Below are positions 1 through 10,409 of a DNA stretch of 64,000 nucleotides, in pieces (the first letter of the stretch is position 1; each line of letters starts with the position of its first letter). The stretch lies in the NCBI GenBank assembly GCA_036417435.1, contig JAZAQT010000468.1:62001-126000 (forward strand), in the 5' to 3' direction. Below the pieces are notes generated by a model that was not told the origin of the DNA, made no database searches, and was given only the letters and a program-made list of their open reading frames with translations. Source of the stretch: Inia geoffrensis. Its lineage: Eukaryota > Chordata > Mammalia > Artiodactyla > Iniidae. The position numbers and the translations under genes are program-made.

Positions 1-440
1 CCCCACTTGGAGAGTCATTGCCTTTGACCTCTTGTTTGGCACAGTTTGCAATTTCTGTGGAAGATAAACAGGAATAAGGAGAACGAATGAGCAGCTAACT
101 TGATGTGTTTGGACGGGCACATTGAACACTGATTTCCCTACAGGAAGAAGAATTCATCAAAGGCTCAGCGTGCCATGCCGGAACGAGATTAGTGCCTGAA
201 GCAGTTCTTCGGGTTTGCGGTCAGCTCACAAGAAAGCGAGTTGAGAAAAGGAGATTTTTGGCACTGTAACTCACAATCCTGCAGAGTTCCAAATGACCCC
301 TATGATCCAAAAATTTATTGAAGGAAGGCTGTGAAGAGGACTTGAACGCGACGCAGAATTGCAGAAAACAGATATCAGGGGGTAGATAAGAATTGCTCTG
401 AAAGCGTAGGAAAAGAGGCAGCAGTTCGACAGTGATGCAC

Positions 441-512
441 TTGGCCAAAAAGGGCGTATGCGTTTTTTCCTGAATATATTCAGGAAAAAACGCATACGCC
501 CTTTTTGGCCAA
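441..512. repeat. 72-bp perfect palindrome, reference copy
   Basis: The two 36-base arms are exact reverse complements with no spacer, centred between 476 and 477 (core ctgaatatattcag). The outer ends are ttggccaa. The sequence could fold as a 36-bp hairpin, or extrude as a cruciform from duplex DNA. The equivalent lies at +440 to +511 in every monomer. Fifteen of 37 copies are perfect; four more differ only at the central base pair. The right arm and the bases after it resemble L1 ORF2 sequence, which suggests the left arm is an inverted duplicate of it. It is not a bacterial-type terminator, because the context is a eukaryotic satellite. Confidence 0.97.
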
Positions 513-1729
513 CCAAGCAAGCCTGCAATGGAAATACGTAATACAAGGCAGTCTCACTTCCCACCGATCGAAAGGGCCGTCCGAAAAAAGTGTAAAATCC
601 AGAGAGGCAGGATAGGCCATGGAGAACTGGTAGCCTTGTTATGCTGATGGGCGGGATGTAAATTGCCAACAGCCACTCTGGAGAAGTGGATGGTGTTTCC
701 TGGAACAAAGAAAAAGCCAAGCTAGAGAGCCTAGGGCACTTCCACTTATGGTGCTATAGATTCGGAAAATTTAAATGAAAAAGACACAGCCACACCAAAG
801 TTTGGGGCTGCTCTGTGTACGGGAGCCTTGAATACGGTACAACTTTAATAGCCCAGAAAGAGAAAAATGGATATAGAAGTTGTGGTACATCCCTACAATG
901 GAATATCACTCAACAATGAAATCAATGGCAACAGACCAGTAGCAGCATAATGAGTGGATTTAGTTACGAAGATCCTAAATGAAATAAGTCACACAGAAAA
1001 AGAAACATCATAAGATATCACTAATACCGGGAATGTAAACATGGCTACGTGTGAACTGCATTACAAAACACAAGAGAGTCTCACATTTACAAAAGAAACT
1101 AATGCTTGCTTAAGGGGAAAGGAGAGTGGGGAGGCTGCATAAAACCAGAGGTTGACATTAGGACAGATACCATTCCATAAGCCAAATATATATTAGACAA
1201 GAGCTACTCCTTGCTCAACCAAATGGACTCAACACCCCGTATTCAAAACCTAGGAATATACCTGACTATGAAGAAAATTAAAACCCATACATTTATAGGT
1301 CTCCATAAGAAAATCATTTGTGTACAGCAGCATACACACAGCAGTGTCAATAAGCTAATTCCCCTTATAAAAATAAATTTGAAAAAGAAAACACAAGAAC
1401 TGTCAAATAGAGAGAAATTCTTAAATAAGTCCGTCAGGGCTTGTGAGGAATCTTGGATTCACCACCTCTACATCCACAGCTCTGCGAGAGATAAGGCTCG
1501 ACACTTGGGGCTGATACTATTGGTGAGGGAATGCAGACCCTTTGAGGTAATGGTGCATGGTTCCCATTCCACGGGTCCCAAATCTCCACGTGTAAGGGAT
1601 TTATCCTTCAGCTAAAATATGCATGGAAAACCCAGAATATGGTCCACGAAGTGATCAGGCAAAATTTCTAAAACTCATCGCAGTTTTAGCCCCCTGGTAC
1701 CCGAGTTCGGCGTTCCAGATGCAATATTA

Positions 1730-1735
1730 GAATTC
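1730..1735. other. Extra EcoRI site marking a monomer subfamily
   Basis: The junction reads tattagaattctcccc, where most copies read tattaacattctcccc. The same extra gaattc occurs at 3466-3471 and 10403-10408. The same three copies (1, 2 and 6) read acccgag where the others have the XhoI site actcgag, about 25 bp upstream. The two changes travel together and mark a subfamily. Confidence 0.9.
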
Positions 1736-2175
1736 TCCCCACTTGGAGAGTCAGTGCCTTTGACCTCTTGTTTGGCACAGTTTGCAATTTCTGTGGAAGA
1801 TGAACAGGAATAAGGAGAACGAATGAGCAGCTAACTTGATGTGTTTGGACGGGCACATTGAACACTGATTTCCCTACAGGAAGAAGAATTCATCAAAGGC
1901 TCAGCGTGCCATGCCGGAACGAGATTAGGGCCTGAAGCAATTCTTTGGGTTTGCGGTCAGCTCACAAGAAAGCGAGTTGAGAAAAGGAGATTTTTGGCAC
2001 TGTAACTCACAATCCTGCAGAGTTCCAAAGGACCCCTATCATCCAAAAATTTATTGAAGGAAGGCTGTGAAGAGGACTTGAATGCGACGCAGAATTGCAG
2101 AAAACAGATATCAGTGGGTAGATAAGAATTGCTCTGAAAGCGTAGGAAAAGAGGCAGCAGTTCGACAGTGATGCA

Positions 2176-2249
2176 CTTGGCCAAAAAGGGTGTATGCGTT
2201 TTTTCCTGAATATATTCAGGAAAAAACGCATACGCCCTTTTTGGCCAAG
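2176..2249. repeat. Palindrome extended to 74 bp, one mismatch
   Basis: The base after the right arm is g instead of the usual c and pairs with the c before the left arm, lengthening the inverted repeat to 74 bp. Monomers 3 and 7 have the same change. The left arm has t at 2191 opposite g at 2234, so one G-T pair interrupts it. Confidence 0.9.
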
Positions 2250-3123
2250 CAAGCAAGCCTGCAATGGAAATCCGCACTACAAGGCATTCTCACTTCCCAC
2301 CGATCCAAAGGGCCGTCCGAAAAAAGTGTAAAATCCAGAGAGGCAGGACAGGCCATGGAGAACCGGCAGCCTTGTTATGCTGATGGGTTGGATGTAAATT
2401 GCAAACAGCCACTCTGAAGAAGTGGATGGTGTTTCCTGGAACAAAGAAAAAACCAAGCTAGAGAGCCTAGGGCACTTCCACTTATGGTGCTATAGATTCG
2501 GAAAATTTAAATGAAAAAGACACAGCCACACCAAAGTTTGGGGCTGCTCTGTGTACGGGAGCCTTGACTATGGTACAACTTTAATAGCCCAGAAAGAGAA
2601 AAATGGATATAGAAGTTGTGGTACATCCCTACAATGGAATATCACTCAACAATGAAATCAATGGCAACAGACCAGTAGCAGCATAATGAGTGGATTTAGT
2701 TACGATGATCCTAAATGAAATAAGTCACACAGAAAAAGAAACATCATAAGATATCACTAATACCGGGAATGTAAACATGGCTACGTGTGAACTGCATTAC
2801 AAAACACAAGAGAGTCTCACATTTACAAAAGAAACTAATGCTTGCTTAAGGGGAAAGGAGAGTGGGGAGGCTGCATAAAACCAGAGGTTGACATTAGGAC
2901 AGATACCATTCCATAAGCCAAATATATATTAGACAAGAGCTACTCCTTGCTCAACCAAATGGACTCAACACCCCGTATTCAAAACCTAGGAATATACCTG
3001 ACTATGAAGAAAATTAAAACCCATACATTTATAGGTCTCCATAAGAAAATCATTTGTGTACAGCAGCATACACACAGCAGTGTCAATAAGCTAAATCCCC
3101 TTATAAAAATAAATTTGAAAAAG
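2242..3123 (+). mobile_element. LINE-1 3' end embedded in the monomer (model copy)
   Basis: This stretch lines up, from memory of cetartiodactyl L1, with the last part of ORF2 followed by the 3' UTR. Landmarks in order are the ggccaac...aaatccgcactac region, gatgtaaattgc plus cagccactctgg, tggtacatccctacaatgg, agtgaaataagtcacacag, tgtgtacagcagcatac, and the terminal ttataaaaataaatttg. The AATAAA signal lies at 3108-3113. There is no long poly(A) tail and no target-site duplication that I can define. Short internal deletions relative to L1 are evident just after the palindrome and before tggatatagaag. Every monomer has the equivalent at about +505 to +1386. Homology is strong by eye, but the exact edges are approximate. 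Confidence 0.85.
2245..2774 (+). pseudogene. Decayed C-terminal fragment of L1 ORF2 (model copy)
   Basis: Two frames together recall the ORF2 C-terminal region. One begins at the ATG at 2264 and reads like the conserved segment around MQIKTTMRYHLTP (family, from memory). A second frame, net +1, carries a QPLWR-like motif in many copies. The end reads like SEVSQTEK followed by stops. Reverse transcriptase and endonuclease domains lie upstream in a full L1 and are absent here. It cannot encode a working protein. See the clearer copy in monomer 26. Confidence 0.8.
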
Positions 3124-3912
3124 AAAACACAAGAACTGTCAAATAGAGAGAAATTCTTAAATAAGTCCGTCAGGGCTTGTGAGGAATCTTGGATTCACCA
3201 CCTCTACATCCACAGCTCTGCGAGAGATAAGGCTCGACACTTGGGGCTGATACTATTGGTGAGGGAATGCAGACCCTTTGAGGTAATGGTGCATGGTTCC
3301 CATTCCACGGGTCCCAAATCTCCACGTGTAAGGGATTTATCCTTCAGCTAAAATATGCATGGAAAACCCAGAATATGGTCCACGAAGTGATCAGGCAAAA
3401 TTTCTAAAACTCATCGCAGATTTAGCCCCCTGGTACCCGAGTTCGGCGTTCCAGATGCAATATTAGAATTCTCCCCACTTGGAGAGTCAGTGCCTTTGAC
3501 CTCTTGTTTGGCACAGTTTGCAATTTCTGTGGAAGATGAACAGGAATAAGGAGAACGAATGAGCAGCTAACTTGATGTGTTTGGACGGGCACATTGAACA
3601 CTGATTTCCCTACAGGAAGAAGAATTCATCAAAGGCTCAGCGTGCCATGCCGGAACGAGATTAGGGCCTGAAGCAATTCTTTGGGTTTGCGGTCAGCTCA
3701 CAAGAAAGCAAGTTGAGAAAAGGAGATTTTTGGCACTGTAACTCACAATCCTGCAGAGTTCCAAAGGACCCCTATCATCCAAAAATTTATTGAAGGAAGG
3801 CTGTGAAGAGGACTTGAATGCGACGCAGAATTGCAGAAAACAGATATCAGGGGGTAGATAAGAATTGCTCTGAAAGCGTAGGAAAAGAGGCAGCAGTTCG
3901 ACAGTGATGCAC
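3124..3912. other. Non-L1 module of the monomer, unrecognised (model copy)
   Basis: These 789 bp span the junction of monomers 2 and 3, from the end of the L1 tail to the next palindrome. I recognise no gene, SINE, LTR or RNA gene on either strand. On the minus strand a frame of 85-106 codons stays open in most copies, but it has no recognisable domain. The module contains the unit's EcoRI site and, in most copies, the XhoI site in actcgag. It may be an old unrelated sequence joined to the L1 fragment when the satellite formed. Confidence 0.7.
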
Positions 3913-5207
3913 TTGGCCAAACAGGGTGTATGCGTTTTTTCCTGAATATATTCAGGAAAAAACGCATACGCCCTTTTTGGCCAAGCAAGCAAGCCTGCAA
4001 TGGAAATCCGCACTACAAGGCAGTCTCACTTCCCACCGATCCAAAGGGCCGTCCGAAAAAAGTGTAAAATCCAGAGAGGCAGGACAGGCCATGGAGAACT
4101 GGCAGCATTGTTATGCTGATGGTCGGGATGTAAATTGCCAACAGCCACTCTGGAGAAGTGGATGGTGTTTCCTGGAACAAAGAAAAAACCAAGCTAGAGA
4201 GCCTAGGGCACTTCCACTTATGGTGCTATAGATTCGGATAATTAAAATGAAAAAGACACAGCCAAACCAAAGTTTGGGGCTGCTCTGTGTACGGGAGCCT
4301 TGACTATGGTACAACTTTAATAGCCCAGAAAGAGAAAAATGGATATAGAAGTTGTGGTACATCCCTACAATGGAATATCACTCAACAATGAAATCAATGG
4401 CAACAGACCAGTAGCAGCATAATGAGTGGATTTAGTTACGATGATTCTAAGTGAAATAAGTCACACAGAAAAAGAAACATCATAAGATATCACTAATACC
4501 GGAAATGTAAACACGGCTACGTGTGAACTGCATTACACAACACAAGAGAGTCTCACATTTACAAAAGAAACTTATGCTTGCTTAAGGGGAAAGGAGAGTT
4601 GGGAGGCTGCATAAAACCGGAGGTTGACATGAGGACAGATACCATTCCATAAGCCAAATATATATAGACAAGACCTACTCCTTGCTCAACCAAATGGACT
4701 CTACACCCCATATTCAAAACCTAGGAATATACCTGACTATGAAGAAAATTAAAACCCATACTTTTATAGGTCTCCATAAAAAAATCATTTGTGTACAGCA
4801 GCATACACACAGCACTGTAAATAAGCTAAATCCCCTTATAAAAATAAATTTGAAAAAGAAAACACAAGGACTGTCAAATAGTGAGAAATTCTTAAATAAG
4901 TCCTTGAGAGCTTGTGAGGAATCTTGGATTTACCACCTCTACATCCACAGCTCGGGGAGAGATAAGGCTGGACACTTGGGGCTGATACTATTGGTGAGGG
5001 AATGCAGATCCTTTCAGGTAATGGTGCATGGTTCCCATTCCACGGGTCCCAAATCTCCACGTGTAAGGGATTTATCCTTCTGCTAAAATATGCATGGAAA
5101 ACCCAGAATATGGTCCATGAAGTGATCAGGCAAAATTTCTAAAACTCATCGCCATTTTAGCCCCCTGGTACTCGAGTTCGCCGTTCCAGATGCAATATTA
5201 ACATTCT
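3473..5207 (+). repeat. Satellite monomer 3 (1735 bp)
   Basis: The palindrome (3913-3984) has two mismatches (acagggtg in the left arm) and the one-pair extension. One base is missing in tatatatagac near 4665. Copies 3 and 7 share cattacacaacac and gagagttggg, so this is the first member of the four-monomer repeat. Confidence 0.95.
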
Positions 5208-6937
5208 CCCCACTTGGAGAGTCAGTGCCTTTGACCTCTTGATTGGCACAGTTTGCAATTTCTGTGGAAGATGAACAGGAATAAGGAGAACGAATGAGCA
5301 GCTAACTTGATGTGTTTGGATGGGCACATTGAACACTGATTTCCCTACAGGAAGAAGAATTCATCAAAGGCTCAACATGCCATGCCGGAACGAGATTAGG
5401 GCCTGAAGCAATTCTTCGGGTTTGGGGTCAGCTCACAAGAAAGCGAGTTGACAAAAGGAGATTTTTGGCACTGTAACTCACAATCCTGCAGAGTTCCAAA
5501 TGACCTCTATCATCCAAAAATTTATTGAAGGAAGGCTGTGAAGAGGACTTGAACGCGACGCAGAATTGCAGAAAACAGATATCAGGGGTTGGATAAGAAT
5601 TGCTCTGAAAGCGTAGGAAAAGAGGCAGCAGTTCGACAGTGATGCACTTGGCCAAAAAGGGCGTATGCGTTTTTTCCTGAATATATTCAGGAAAAAACGC
5701 ATACGCTCTTTTTGGCCAACCAAGCAAGCCTGCAATGGAAATCCGCACTACAAGGAAGTCTCACTTCCCTCCGGTCAAAAGGGCCGTCCGAAAAAAGTGT
5801 AAAATCCAGAGAGGCAGGACAGGCCATGGAGAACCGGCAGCCTTGTTATGCTTATGGGCGGGATGTAAATTGCAAACAGCCACTCTGGAGAAGTGGATGG
5901 TGTTTCCTGGAACAAAAAAAAACCAAGCTTGAGAGCCTAGGGCACTTCCACTTATGGTGGTATAGATGCGGACAATTTAAATGAAAAAGACACAGCCACA
6001 CCAAAGTTTGGGGCTGCTCTGTGTACGGGAGCCTTGAGTATGGTACAACTTTAATAGCCCAGAAAGAGAAAAATGGATATAGAAGTTGTGGTACATCCCT
6101 ACAATGGAATATCACTCAACAATGAAATCAATGGCAACAGACCAGTAGCAGCATAATGAGTGGGTTTAGTTACGATGATTCTAAGTCAAATAAGTCACAC
6201 AGAAAAAGAAACATCATAAGATATCACTAATACCGGGAATGTAAACACAGCTACGTGTGAACTGCATTACAAAACACAAGAGAGTCTCACATTTACAAAA
6301 GAAACTTATGCTTGCTTAAGGGGAAAGGAGAGTGGGGAGGCTGCATAAAACCAGAGGTTGACATTAGGACAGATACCATTCCATAAGCCAAATATATATT
6401 AGACAAGACCTACACCTTGCTCAACCAAATGGACTCAACACCCCGTATTCAAAACCTAGGAATATACCTATGAAGAAAATTAAAACCCATACTTTTATAG
6501 GTCTCCATAAGAAAATCATTTGTGTAGAGCAGCATACACACAGCAGTGTAAATAAGCTAAATCCCCTTATAAAAATAAATTTGAAAAAGAAAACACAAGG
6601 ACTGTCAAATAGAGAGAAATTCTTAAATAAGTCCCTGAGGGCTTGTGAGGAATCTTGGATTTACCACCTCTACATCCACAGCTGGGGGAGAGATAAGGTT
6701 GGACACTTGGGTCTGATACTATTGGTGAGGGAATGCAGATCCTTTGAGGTAATGGTGCAGGGTTCCCATTCCACGGGTCCCAAATCTCCACGTGTAAGGG
6801 ATTTTTCCTTCAGCTAAAATATGCATCAAAACCCAGAATATGGTCCACGAAGTGATCAGGCAAAATTTCTAAAACTCATCGCCATTTTAGCCCCCTGGTA
6901 CTCGAGTTCGCCGTTCCAGATGCAATATTAACATTCT
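5208..6937 (+). repeat. Satellite monomer 4 (1730 bp, shortest)
   Basis: The palindrome (5648-5719) has one mismatch in the right arm. The copy lacks the gact tetranucleotide before atgaagaaaatt (near 6470), one a/g in the tract after ggaaca (near 5913) and one base in atgcatcaaaac (near 6825). These three losses explain the 6-bp shortening. Its 3' part resembles monomers 32 and 33 (atgcagatcctttgagg). Confidence 0.95.
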
Positions 6938-8673
6938 CCCCACTTGGAGAGTCAGTGCCTTTGACCTCTTGTTTGGCACAGTTTGTAATTTCTGTGGAAG
7001 ATGAACAGGAATAAGGAGAACGAATGAGCAGCTAACTTGATGTGTTTGGACGGGCACATTGAACACTGATTTCCCTACAGGAAGAAGAATTCATCAAAGG
7101 CTCAGCGTGCCATGCCGGAACGAGATTAGGGCCTGAAGCAATTCTTCGGGTTTGCGGTCAGCTCAGAAGAAAGCGAGTTGAGAAAAGGAGATTTTTGGCA
7201 CTGTAACTCACAATCCTGCAGAGTTGCAAATGACCCCTATCATCCAAAAATTTATTGAAGGAACACTGTGAAGAGGACTTGAACGCGACGCAGAATTGCA
7301 GAAAACAGATATCAGGGGGTAGATAAGAATTGCTCTGAAAGCGTAGGAAAAGAGGCAGCAGTTCGACAGTGATGCACTTGGCCAAAAAGGGCGTATGTGT
7401 TTTTTCCTGAATATATTCAGGAAAAAACGCATACGCCCTTTTTGGCCAACCAAGCAAGCCTGCAATGGAAATCCGCACTACAATGAAGTCTCACTTCCCA
7501 CTTATCAAAAGAGCCGTCCGAAAAAAGTGTAAGATCCAGAGAGGCAGGACAGGCCATGGAGAACCGACAGCCTTGTTATGCTGATGGGCGGGATGTAAAT
7601 TGCCAGCATCCACTCTGGAGAAGTGGATGGTGTTTCCTGGAACAAAGAAAAAACCAAGCTAGAGAGCCTAGGGCACTTCCACTTATGGTGCTATAGATTC
7701 GGAAAATTTAAATGAAAAAGACAGAGCCACACCAAAATTTGGGGCTGCTCTGTGTACGGGAGCCTTGACTATGGTACAACTTTAATAGCCCAGAAAGAGA
7801 AAAATGGATACAGAAGTTGTGGTACATCCCTACAATGGAATATCACTCAACAATGAAATCAATGGCAACAGACCAGTAGCAGCATAATGAGTGGATTTAG
7901 TTACGATGATTCTAAGTGAAATAAGTCACACAGAAAAAGAAACATCATAAAATATCACTAATACCGGGAATGTAAACACGGCGACGTGTGAACTGCATTA
8001 CAAAACACAAGAGAGTCTCACATTTACAAAAGAAACTTATGCTTGCTTAAGGGGAAAGTAGAGTGGGGAGGCTGCATAAAACCAGAGGTTGACATTAGGA
8101 CAGATACCATTCCTTAAGCCAAATATATATTAGACAAGAGCTACTCCTTGCTCAACCAAATGGACTCAACACCCCGTATTCAAAACCTAGGAATATACCT
8201 GACTATGAAGAAAATTAAAACCCATACATTTATAGGTCTCCATAAGAAAATCATTTGTGTACAGCAGCATACACACAGCAGTGTCAATAAGCTAAATCCC
8301 CTTATAAAAATAAATTTGAAAAAGAAAACACAAGGACTGTCAAATAGAGAGAAATTCTTAAATAAGTCCTTCTGGGCTTGTGAGGAATCTTGGATTTACC
8401 ACCTCTACATCCACAGCTGTGGGAGAGATAAGGCTGGACACTTGGGGCTGATACTATTGGTGAGGCAATGCAGACCCTTTGAGGTAATGGTGCATGGTTC
8501 CCATTCCACGTGTCCCAAATCTCCACGTGTAAGGGATTTATCCTTCAGCTAAAATATGCATGGAAAACCCAGAATATGTTCCACGCAGTGATCAGGCAAA
8601 ATTTCTAAAACTCATCGCCATTTTAGCCCCCTGGTACTCGAGTTCGCCGTTCCAGATGCAATATTAACATTCT
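6938..8673 (+). repeat. Satellite monomer 5 (1736 bp)
   Basis: The palindrome (7378-7449) has one CpG transition in the left arm (gtatgtg). The string gaacactgtgaagagg is shared only with monomers 33 and 34. The 3' part (ttctgggcttg, gaggcaatgc) resembles monomer 7. Confidence 0.95.
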
Positions 8674-10409
8674 CCCCACTTGGAGAGTCAGTGCCTTTGA
8701 CCTCTTGTTTGGCACAGTTTGCAATTTCTGTGGAAGATGAACAGGAATAAGGAGAACGAATGAGCAGCTAACTTGATGTGTTTGGACGGGCACATTGAAC
8801 ACTGATTTCCCTACAGGAAGAAGAATTCATCAAAGGCTCAGCGAGCCATGCCGGAACGAGATTAAGGACTGAAGCAATTCTTCGGGTTTGCGGTCAGCTC
8901 ACAAGAAAGCGAGTTGAGAAAAGGAGATTTTTGGCACTGTAACTCACAATCCTGCTGAGTTCCAAATGACCCCTATCATCCAAAAATTTATTGAAGGAAG
9001 GCTGTGAAGAGGACTTGAACGCGACGCAGAATTGCAGAAAACAGATATCAGGGGGTAGATAAGAATTGCTCTGAAAGCGTAGGAAAAGAGGCAGCAGTTC
9101 GACAGTGATGCACTTGGCCAAAAAGGGCGTATGCGTTTTTTCCTGAATATATTCAGGAAAAAACGCATACGCCCTTTTTGGCCAACCAAGAAAGCCTGCA
9201 ATGGAAATCCGCACTACAAGGAAGTCTCAGTTCCCTCCGGTCAAAAGGGCCGTCCGAAAAAAGTGTAAAATCCAGAGAGGCAGGACAGGCCATGGAGAAC
9301 CGGCAGCCTTGTTATGCTTATGGGTGGGATGTAAATTGCAAACAGCCACTCTGGAGAAGTGGATGGTGTTTCCTGGAACAAAGAAAAAACCAAGCTAGAG
9401 AGCCTAGGGCACTTCCACTTATGGTGCTATAGATTCGGAAAATTTAAATGAAAAAGACACAGCCACACCAAAGTTTGGGGCTGCTCTGTGTACGGGAGCC
9501 TTGACTATGGCACAACTTTAATAGCCCAGAAAGAGAAAAATGGATATAGAAGTTGTGGTACATCCCTACAATGGAATATCACTCAACAATGAAATCAATT
9601 GCAAGAGACCAGTAGCAGCATAATGAGTGGATTTAGTTACGATGATCCTAAATTAAATAAGTCACACAGAAAAAGAAACATCATAAGATATCACTAATAC
9701 CGGGAATGTAAACATGGCTACGTGTGAACTGCATTACAAAACACAAGAGAGTCTCACATTTACAAAAGAAACTAATGCTTGCTTAAGGGGAAAGGAGAGT
9801 GGGGAGGCTGCATAAAACCAGAGGTTGACATTAGGACAGATACCATTCCATAAGCCAAATATATATTAGACAAGAGCTACTCCTTGCTCAACCAAATGGA
9901 CTCAACACCCCGTATTCAAAACCTAGGAATATACCTGACTATGAAGAAAATTAAAACCCATACATTTATAGGTCTCCATAAGAAAATCATTTGTGTACAG
10001 CAGCATACACACAGCAGTGTCAATAAGCTAAATCCCCTTATAAAAATAAATTTGAAAAAGAAAACACAAGAACTGTCAAATAGAGAGAAATTCTTAAATA
10101 AGTCCGTCAGGGCTTGTGAGGAATCTTGGATTCACCACCTCTACATCCACAGCTCTGCGAGAGATAAGGCTCGACACTTGGGGCTGATACTATTGGTGAG
10201 GGAATGCAGACCCTTTGAGGTAATGGTGCATGGTTCCCATTCCACGGGTCCCAAATCTCCACGTGTAAGGGATTTATCCTTCAGCTAAAATATGCATGGA
10301 AAACCCAGAATATGGTCCACGAAGTGATCAGGCAAAATTTCTAAAACTCATCGCAGTTTTAGCCCCCTGGTACCCGAGTTCGGCGTTCCAGATGCAATAT
10401 TAGAATTCT
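8674..10409 (+). repeat. Satellite monomer 6 (1736 bp)
   Basis: The palindrome (9114-9185) is perfect. The 5' and middle parts (ccctccggtcaaaag, gcttatgggtggg) group with monomers 8, 26, 28 and 30. The 3' part is almost the same as monomers 1 and 2, including the extra EcoRI site at 10403-10408. This is a clear mosaic. Confidence 0.95.

Larger units (their letters stand above)
1..1736 (+). repeat. Satellite monomer 1 (1736 bp)
   Basis: The palindrome at 441-512 is perfect. The middle of this copy carries cgtaatacaaggcag and ccgatcgaaagg, shared only with monomers 25, 27 and 29, about 41 kb away. Its 3' part (agaactgtc, ctctgcgagag) instead groups with monomers 2 and 6, so the copy is a mosaic. 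The end carries an extra EcoRI site (1730-1735) and lacks the usual XhoI site. Confidence 0.95.
1737..3472 (+). repeat. Satellite monomer 2 (1736 bp)
   Basis: The palindrome (2177-2248) has one mismatch, c to t at 2191. A g at 2249 adds one base pair, giving 74 bp in all. The 3' part is nearly identical to monomers 1 and 6. The region from about 2640 begins the block repeated 6,937 bp downstream. Confidence 0.95.

Noticed and set aside
441..512. Palindrome as a terminator, MITE or CRISPR-like repeat
   Set aside because: The context is a eukaryotic satellite. There is no TA or 8-bp target duplication around it, and spacing is a full monomer of conserved sequence instead of short variable spacers.
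271..720. 149-codon minus-strand frame in monomers 1, 25, 27 and 29
   Set aside because: It is antisense to the L1 ORF2 remnant and is joined across the palindrome only because these copies carry a few chance substitutions.
1180..1200. TATA-like string ccaaatatatattagac as a promoter
   Set aside because: It falls in the AT-rich L1 3' UTR, with no other promoter element or start region visible.
1561..1575. CENP-B box-like sequence (ttcccattccacggg)
   Set aside because: Against TTCGNNNNANNCGGG it has two mismatches at core positions. The reverse-strand candidate cccgagttcggcgtt also misses two core bases. I would not call a CENP-B site.
1957..2277. Minus-strand open frame of 106 codons, open in most monomers, plus an overlapping 85-codon frame
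   Set aside because: It recurs because the repeat recurs. It runs through the palindrome, has no known domain, overlaps another open frame equally well kept, and is cut short in monomers 23, 27 and 29.
2947..3351. Plus-strand open frame of up to 134 codons over the L1 tail
   Set aside because: It lies in the L1 3' UTR and unrecognised flank, and is broken by the gact deletion or by stops (tctaggc) in many copies. It has no coding signature.
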